From NCBI GenBank assembly GCA_030747695.1, contig JASLKG010000005.1:212599-276598 (forward strand): a stretch of 64,000 nucleotides of DNA, in the 5' to 3' direction. The position numbers and the translations under genes were made by a program. Below are positions 59,391 to 64,000 of this stretch, in pieces. The stretch comes from Candidatus Poseidoniaceae archaeon. GTDB lineage: Archaea > Thermoplasmatota > Poseidoniia > Poseidoniales > Poseidoniaceae. Numbering within the stretch: position 1 is the first letter of the stretch; each line of letters begins with the position of its first letter. The notes under the pieces are model-generated. The model was not told the origin of the DNA. It was given only the letters and a program-made list of their open reading frames with translations, and did not search any database.

Positions 59391-60776
59391 TCAATCCTTT
59401 CTTGGACGTCGGCGTTTCTTTTTTGCATCTTCTTCTTCCTCTTGCAATGCTCGCAATTCACGTGTGGTTTTTCCACCACTCTGCTTATCTTTACCACGAT
59501 TATTCCCGGTGGATGGTTTCGAGACCTCAATCTTTAGCTTACGTTCCATCAATTCAATTCCATTTAGTGAAGATGCGATTTCTTCACCTTTATTTTCTGG
59601 TTTTACGGTGACAAAAGCAAACGCCTTCCTTCTACCACTTCGGTCAGTTGCCCATTCTACAATTGCAGAATCACATTTGCCTTCGAAAAGTTTTGCAACA
59701 TCTTTATCTTCAGCCTTAAAAGGTAGATTTCCGACATATAAACGCGCACCATCGTGGCGTTTTTTCTTTTGTCTTTCTTCACGGGGTGCATCAGCATCTC
59801 TTACTCCAATTCTGCGGCCATTTATTCTCTGGCCATTTAATTTCGCTATTGCATTATCAGCCATTTCTTTTTCTTCAAAAGTGATGAAACCAAATCCTTT
59901 GAGGTTCCCTTGGTCATCACGCATTAAAGCAAAATCTGTAATTTTACCCTGTTCAGAAAACAAATTTTTCACTTCAGTTTCATCAGCATCTCTTGACAAC
60001 CCACCAAGGAATAATCTGCATCCAGGTTTGTGATTTTGACGTGGGCTTCTTCTTCCCCCTCCGTCAGAACCTTCGAAGCGGAAGTATTCTCGGACTCTTC
60101 CATCTTCGCGAATATCTTCTGCAATGAATGTAGCTCTGCCTGCACTGCCCTTTGAAAATAGATTTTCAGCATCTTTACCCCAACGTTTTCCAGCACCATT
60201 TAGAGCAGCTTTACCGGACTCTCCACCAAAATCATCAGCTAATGCACGAAATGATTTATTTCCACATGTACGGCATATTACATTCCAATCACCATTCAAC
60301 TCGGCTTGGAATGTATCGCCACAAGGGGGGCATAAGGCCCAAAGGACTCCACATTTTTCATCTTCGCGCATATCAATACGAATCACATTTCCGGCTTCAA
60401 TTACCTTTGCTCTAATGATATCACGACGCCGTAATCCATCTGCAGTATTGTGTAAGAATCTGTCAGTGATTTTGGTAACATGAAATTGCGCATATAAATC
60501 ATCAGCCATTATTGAACGATTTTCTTTTCCTTCAACAGACAAGATCATTGCCTCTCCAGATTTTTCATTTAATTTGACGACTGCACAAATGACAATATCA
60601 CCAACTCCAACATGAAGCATTTCATTATGAGTTTTGACTGAAATAAGCCCATCCTTTTCAACGATCTTTCCTGTAATAGTAGCAACAATATTGCCATTCA
60701 ATTCTGTGGTTCCGATACCTAATTCATTATTATTTACAGCACCAATTACTGTGCCTGGGGTGACAATATTCGTCAT
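59391..60776 (-). CDS. Exosome subunit Csl4 fused to two RRM domains
   Basis: A 461-residue chimera. Residues 1-175 are an archaeal Csl4: an N-terminal barrel (TPGTVIGAVNN), an S1-like region with GDIVICAVVKL, GDIIRAKVIEA-type strand and a zinc ribbon with Cys149, Cys152, Cys168 and Cys171. After a charged linker come two RRMs at about 253-327 (RNP2 RLFLGGL, RNP1 KGFGFITF) and 344-418 (RNP2 RLYVGNL, RNP1 KAFAFVTV), then a Lys/Arg-rich tail. Csl4 caps the RNA-degrading exosome and recruits substrates; RRMs would add single-strand RNA binding. The ATG at 60776 starts Csl4 homology. It follows the METTL5-like gene, a common archaeal arrangement. Confidence 0.9.
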   Translation of the reverse strand: MTNIVTPGTVIGAVNNNELGIGTTELNGNIVATITGKIVEKDGLISVKTHNEMLHVGVGDIVICAVVKLNEKSGEAMILSVEGKENRSIMADDLYAQFHVTKITDRFLHNTADGLRRRDIIRAKVIEAGNVIRIDMREDEKCGVLWALCPPCGDTFQAELNGDWNVICRTCGNKSFRALADDFGGESGKAALNGAGKRWGKDAENLFSKGSAGRATFIAEDIREDGRVREYFRFEGSDGGGRRSPRQNHKPGCRLFLGGLSRDADETEVKNLFSEQGKITDFALMRDDQGNLKGFGFITFEEKEMADNAIAKLNGQRINGRRIGVRDADAPREERQKKKRHDGARLYVGNLPFKAEDKDVAKLFEGKCDSAIVEWATDRSGRRKAFAFVTVKPENKGEEIASSLNGIELMERKLKIEVSKPSTGNNRGKDKQSGGKTTRELRALQEEEEDAKKKRRRPRKD

Positions 60777-60859
60777 TTGATCACGCTCTTTTTTGGAAAT
60801 CACCCATAGGGTGACTGGAATTGTATGTAGGTAGGCGGACACTAATTACTTTTGAAACC

Positions 60860-61411
60860 CTATCCTCGTGTGATACGCCAGCAGCGAATAGCAGTTTTCC
60901 CCATTCTTGAGTTATGATGTGAGTAAATAGCAGGCATTCTGAATTCACCTTCTAGAACTAATTCACCTTTGGGTAAATGGGTTGCTGCTGCATTGTGCAT
61001 GATGTGTAGTACTGGTGAGCATTCCAACGCCCTTTCAACAAAAACTCTGTCAGCACCATGATTTTGAAACCCCCATGGAGGATTTGTTATTACAAGATCA
61101 GCATTTGGTAAATCAACATCTTCAACTCGTCCTTCAATTGTGTTTCCGAGTTGGCGGCACAACTCTGCTGCATCCGGATCACACTCAACAAAAGTGACAT
61201 CAGCACCTAGGAGTTTTGCACCATAACCAAGGATCCCATTACCGGAACCTAAATCAATAACTGTTTTACCATTTAATCCATCTATACCGTCAATATTTGC
61301 TAGCCATAAAGCAGCCAAATCACCTTCAGTTTGATATTGTTCTAGGTCAACATTAGAACAAGGGTGAGGAGGTAATTTGGATAATGTAATCGCCAATTGG
61401 CGAAGTTTCAT
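60860..61411 (-). CDS. METTL5-like N6-adenine RNA methyltransferase
   Basis: A 183-residue Rossmann methyltransferase. It starts with KLRQLAITLSKLPPHPCSNVDLEQYQTEGDLAALWL, the typical METTL5-family N terminus, has the SAM loop VIDLGSGNGILGYGA, the acidic VTFVECDPDAA and the catalytic NPPWG (NPPF in eukaryotic METTL5). METTL5 methylates an adenine in small-subunit rRNA with a TRM112 partner, and archaeal relatives probably act on rRNA. It is followed after 83 bases by the Csl4-RRM fusion and preceded by the zinc-ribbon gene with only 5 bases between them. Confidence 0.9.
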   Translation of the reverse strand: MKLRQLAITLSKLPPHPCSNVDLEQYQTEGDLAALWLANIDGIDGLNGKTVIDLGSGNGILGYGAKLLGADVTFVECDPDAAELCRQLGNTIEGRVEDVDLPNADLVITNPPWGFQNHGADRVFVERALECSPVLHIMHNAAATHLPKGELVLEGEFRMPAIYSHHNSRMGKTAIRCWRITRG

Positions 61412-61416
61412 CTAAA

Positions 61417-61620
61417 TCACCATCGCTGTTGTTGATTTCCATACCCCATCTGCTGTTGTTGCATTGATTGGGCTTGCATCTGTTGGAATTGAAATCTGAT
61501 TGCTTCAGCTTCCATGCGCAATCTTGTGATGAGTTGATCGCCAGGTTGTTGGCCTCCACAGAATCGGCAAAATCTGGTGCCATCTGCCTGCATTTGTCCA
61601 CAGTTTGTACAGAATGCCAT
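61417..61620 (-). CDS. Small zinc-ribbon protein with Gln-rich tail
   Basis: A 67-residue protein with an N-terminal zinc ribbon (FCTNCGQMQADGTRFCRFCGG, CxxC-x12-CxxC), a short helix, and a Gln/Met-rich end (FQQMQAQSMQQQQMGYG). Such zinc_ribbon_2-type modules often act as adaptors. Coding is supported by its closely packed position, five bases before the METTL5-like gene on the same strand. Partner and role are unknown. Confidence 0.75.
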   Translation of the reverse strand: MAFCTNCGQMQADGTRFCRFCGGQQPGDQLITRLRMEAEAIRFQFQQMQAQSMQQQQMGYGNQQQRW

Positions 61621-61659
61621 ACTTGCCCCAACTCCTCGATACCTTTGAACCCTGCGTTA

Positions 61660-62619
61660 CTAACTTACCATTTGCATAAAAACAGGCCATGTTTCAAATC
61701 CTTGCGCCAGTGCTCGTTCTTGAATATCTTCTAATCTACTATCAGTCATCATATCTGAAGGATCAACACCCGAATCCAATAATTCTTGAATTAAATTGCG
61801 GAATTCTCTTTCAATGGCAGGAGTATCATCAACTTCAGGCACTCCTGTTGGTAGCGGAATACTTTCGTCAGATATTTCTTCATTTTCAATATCGTGTCCG
61901 ATTGTGGGGAGCGGCACTTCAGAATCTTCAACAATTTCAGGAATCATTTCAGACACAAATGCGGCCTCCATACCCCCCACCTCTTCATGAACTTCTTCAG
62001 GTTGTGGTATTTCTTCAACAGTTGGGACCTCAACTATTGTTGGTTCGGGTTTTGCAAGTCCAACTCCTAGAATCTCTGCTTGTTGTCTTGCAAGTTCTGC
62101 TGCTTGTTTTCTTGGTAATGATACGAATGCTTTACCAGTTAATGCAAATATTGGGTATGGCAGATGGTATCGGTCAATGGAATCAACCGATGGATGCCTA
62201 AAGCAAAGAATAGAATGTTTCTCAAATGGTCTTTGATTTGGGATGTCTAATGCAAACGGTACAGGTGAAAGTTCGATCATACTTCTCAACCAACCCTCTT
62301 GAGTAACTAATTGTTGCATCCATGGTCCTAAATCAGAGTTAGCAATATTGCAGAACATGAATGAAGAAGAACGAGGATCGAATCCAACTTCTTCTAGCAA
62401 TGTTGCCTCAGCACGAGGCCTGTGAAAAATATTCATTACAGGTTGTCCATGGTCAATCATGTCTCCATGTAATTCAAGCAATTTCCGTTGTTTTCGCGGG
62501 CACATCAATAGCACATACATCCTTGCAGTACCAGGATCCCATATGTCTCCCCAGCGTTCTGCGGCTTCATCTTGGAGTTGCTGAAATGTCATGTTGGGGA
62601 GCATCGCTGTAACACCCAT
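61660..62619 (-). CDS. Hypothetical soluble protein with acidic linker
   Basis: A 319-residue protein of no recognised family. An N-terminal alpha/beta region (to about 190) contains LLMCPRKQRKLLELHG and an FMFCNIANSDLGPWMQQL segment; a Pro/Glu-rich linker follows (VEVPTVEEIPQPEEVHEEVGG); and the C terminus is a small helical domain (REFRNLIQELLDSGVDPSDMM) of a type that recurs in Marine Group II proteins. Alternative ATGs are at 62604 and 62592. It lies downstream of the aspartate-semialdehyde dehydrogenase gene on the same strand. Confidence 0.7.
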   Translation of the reverse strand: MGVTAMLPNMTFQQLQDEAAERWGDIWDPGTARMYVLLMCPRKQRKLLELHGDMIDHGQPVMNIFHRPRAEATLLEEVGFDPRSSSFMFCNIANSDLGPWMQQLVTQEGWLRSMIELSPVPFALDIPNQRPFEKHSILCFRHPSVDSIDRYHLPYPIFALTGKAFVSLPRKQAAELARQQAEILGVGLAKPEPTIVEVPTVEEIPQPEEVHEEVGGMEAAFVSEMIPEIVEDSEVPLPTIGHDIENEEISDESIPLPTGVPEVDDTPAIEREFRNLIQELLDSGVDPSDMMTDSRLEDIQERALAQGFETWPVFMQMVS

Positions 62620-62652
62620 AATACCACACCTGAACCAGCGAGATACGATACC

Positions 62653-63630
62653 CTATTTGGTGATGTGGGATTGACGAACAGCAAATTCAGCTAGTAATAT
62701 GACGCCACCAGCAGCACCTCTAACTGTATTGTGCGATAATGCATCGTAGCGAACAGTGCGTTCATTTACCCGTATATTTCCAACAACTGTGGCCATTCCA
62801 GCGGCTAAACCCTCTCCACCCAACCACAAGTGCTCTTTTCTTGTGGGAGTTGACTCAATGACAATGTTAACCGTCTCAGGAGAAGATGGACAAGAAACAC
62901 CTTGTATGTTGAACAATTCTTTTACTTCTGATAAGGTAGTATTTTTTGATAATTTTACTTCTACACTCACTTTGTGTCCATCTTTATGTGGTACTCTGTT
63001 ACATGTTGCATTTACTGGAATGTCAAGATTCAATATGTGCTTCAATTCAGCACATACCTTTTCTTCTTCTCCTACAATAATAGGATCAAGGTCACCAGAA
63101 AGTGCAGCAGAATCAGTCATCATTCTCCATCCCCCTCCAGATAAGGCTTGTCTAGTATGTACCGAAATAGATTGGATGCCAAGTGGCAGCAATCCCTTGA
63201 GAGGAGTTATTATTGGTACTACAGTACAGTTTGTAGCACAAGCGTGACCATCATAAGTTCTAAGCATTTCAGGATTTATTTCAGGAATCACAAGAGGAAT
63301 TCCGGCAACACGTCTGAATTTACTAGAATTTGAAAAAACATGTATCCCCCTGGCAACCAATGACGGCTCAACTACTGCGGCAATTTGAGAGGGAAGAGCC
63401 GAGAAAACAATATCTACATCAGGTATATCACTCATTGAGCAAATTAATATGTCATAATTTGGTTTGAATCCATCAATTTTCCAATCAAGTTCACTATGCA
63501 TCAATCCAACGCTAGATGGTGATCCTGCTATTGCACTTAACTCAAACATCGGATGATCATAGAGTCGTTGTTGCAATCTTTGTCCAACTAGGCCATTGGC
63601 GCCCAAAATAGCAACACTAAATTTTTTCAC
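62653..63630 (-). CDS. asd: Aspartate-semialdehyde dehydrogenase
   Basis: A 325-residue NADPH enzyme that makes aspartate semialdehyde for lysine, threonine and methionine synthesis. It has the Rossmann start VAILGANGLVGQRLQQ, the nucleophilic Cys in ACATNCTVVPI, and the catalytic region NATCNRVPHKDGHKVSVEV with the family's Arg/His. The shape matches the archaeal/fungal-type enzyme. Its ATG overlaps the stop of the upstream glycosyltransferase gene (ATGA). Confidence 0.93.
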   Translation of the reverse strand: MKKFSVAILGANGLVGQRLQQRLYDHPMFELSAIAGSPSSVGLMHSELDWKIDGFKPNYDILICSMSDIPDVDIVFSALPSQIAAVVEPSLVARGIHVFSNSSKFRRVAGIPLVIPEINPEMLRTYDGHACATNCTVVPIITPLKGLLPLGIQSISVHTRQALSGGGWRMMTDSAALSGDLDPIIVGEEEKVCAELKHILNLDIPVNATCNRVPHKDGHKVSVEVKLSKNTTLSEVKELFNIQGVSCPSSPETVNIVIESTPTRKEHLWLGGEGLAAGMATVVGNIRVNERTVRYDALSHNTVRGAAGGVILLAEFAVRQSHITK

Positions 63631-64000
63631 TCAATCGCCTCATGTGGAATTGGGAAAATACGTCTAATGATGAGTTTTCTTGCAATTGAACCTCCATCCT
63701 TGATGCTACCCAATTTTGCTTCTCCAATTCGTTTTGAATATGAAATTGGTACATGAGAAATTGTGATGCCTTGTAACGCACAAGAGGTATACATTTCAGC
63801 TTCTATTTCGAACCTCATTGAATTTAATTTCAAATTCTCTATAGCAAATCTAGAGAATGCCCAATATCCTGAACATAAATCATTGACAGTTTTCCCATGA
63901 AGTGCAACAGCTAACCAAGTCAACATGTGGTTCCCAGCCCAATTAAGGGGAGTCATAGCATCCACTCCCATTTTCCCATGTAATCTATCACCAATAACGA
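63627..64000 (-). CDS. Family 2 glycosyltransferase, C-terminal part (runs off window)
   Basis: The frame stays open through the right edge, and the preceding residues (VIGDRLHGKMG) look coding, so this is the 3' part of a longer gene, not a short one starting at 63971. GDRLHGK, CSGYWAFSRFAIENL and the FEIEAEMYTSCALQGITISHVPISY stretch match dolichol-phosphate-sugar/AglJ-like GT2 enzymes that load sugars on polyprenol phosphate for glycoprotein synthesis. At least 124 residues are present. The stop overlaps the asd start. Confidence 0.85.
   Translation of the reverse strand, partial: VIGDRLHGKMGVDAMTPLNWAGNHMLTWLAVALHGKTVNDLCSGYWAFSRFAIENLKLNSMRFEIEAEMYTSCALQGITISHVPISYSKRIGEAKLGSIKDGGSIARKLIIRRIFPIPHEAIE

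Noticed and set aside
61417-61620. Larger overlapping frame at 61353-61631 on the same strand
   Set aside because: The zinc-ribbon frame has paired CxxC motifs and correct spacing to the next gene; the other has none.

Overview
The window comes from an AT-rich planktonic archaeon, most probably Marine Group II (Candidatus Poseidoniales, class Poseidoniia) or a close relative. The archaeal evidence is direct: PCNA, transcription factor S, the Nop5-fibrillarin C/D-box RNP pair, an exosome Csl4 subunit, a METTL5-type methyltransferase, a mevalonate-pathway HMG-CoA synthase, a TBP-like protein and a tRNA-Gly without encoded CCA. The very large secreted proteins with a single C-terminal anchor, the IcmF mutase and the acyl-CoA ligase fit what I know of marine Euryarchaeota; the species-level placement is inference.

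Layout. 1-9.2 kb: MBL hydrolase, CysJ-like flavoprotein, SLOG protein, a block of biotin carboxylase, PfkB kinase and a degenerate EF-Tu-like protein, a membrane protein, a hot-dog thioesterase and a ThiI-like protein. 9.2-18.4 kb: a 1,928-residue surface protein coupled by GTGA overlaps to an unknown gene, a TBP-like protein and a TatD-like hydrolase, then a second surface protein. 18.5-28.8 kb: the most notable region, a compact operon of FabI-type enoyl reductase, a 2,776-residue KS-AT-(ACP-like)-KS-ACP-ACP-KR-DH megasynthase, an Sfp-type phosphopantetheinyl transferase and a small MerT-like membrane protein. 28.8-36.5 kb: secreted M28 peptidase lipoprotein, a short segment bounded by copies of the tRNA-Gly 3' end, tRNA-Gly(TCC), and a subtilase with about twelve calcium-binding TSP3-like repeats. 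36.6-46.4 kb: ABC exporter, glycosyltransferase, PCNA, ferritin-like protein, fibrillarin/Nop5, TFS, two SCO1-like lipoproteins, Fpg/MutM and a LysE exporter. 46.4-57.6 kb: IcmF mutase, NAD(P)HX repair enzyme, ABC-F ATPase, acyl-CoA synthetase, SMUG1-type glycosylase and HMG-CoA synthase. 57.6-64 kb: a minus-strand run of radical SAM protein, a Csl4-RRM-RRM fusion, METTL5-like methyltransferase, zinc-ribbon protein, unknown protein, aspartate-semialdehyde dehydrogenase and the end of a GT2 glycosyltransferase.

The main biological story is acyl metabolism. The megasynthase operon encodes everything needed for a reductive acyl-elongation cycle (malonyl-type AT, KS, KR, DH, trans-acting ER, carrier activation), and the window also holds biotin carboxylase, acyl-CoA thioesterase, acyl-CoA synthetase, IcmF and HMG-CoA synthase. 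Archaea make isoprenoid ether lipids and classically lack fatty acid synthase, so a dedicated type I FAS/PUFA-synthase-like system here deserves attention. Both clear carrier domains have Thr where the phosphopantetheine Ser is expected, which is the main puzzle.

Recurring non-coding structure is also visible: GC-rich hairpins just upstream of weak (TTG/CTG) starts, a 28-bp perfect palindrome built from the tRNA-Gly 3' end, and operator-like dyads at the LysE and SMUG1/HMG-CoA synthase start regions.
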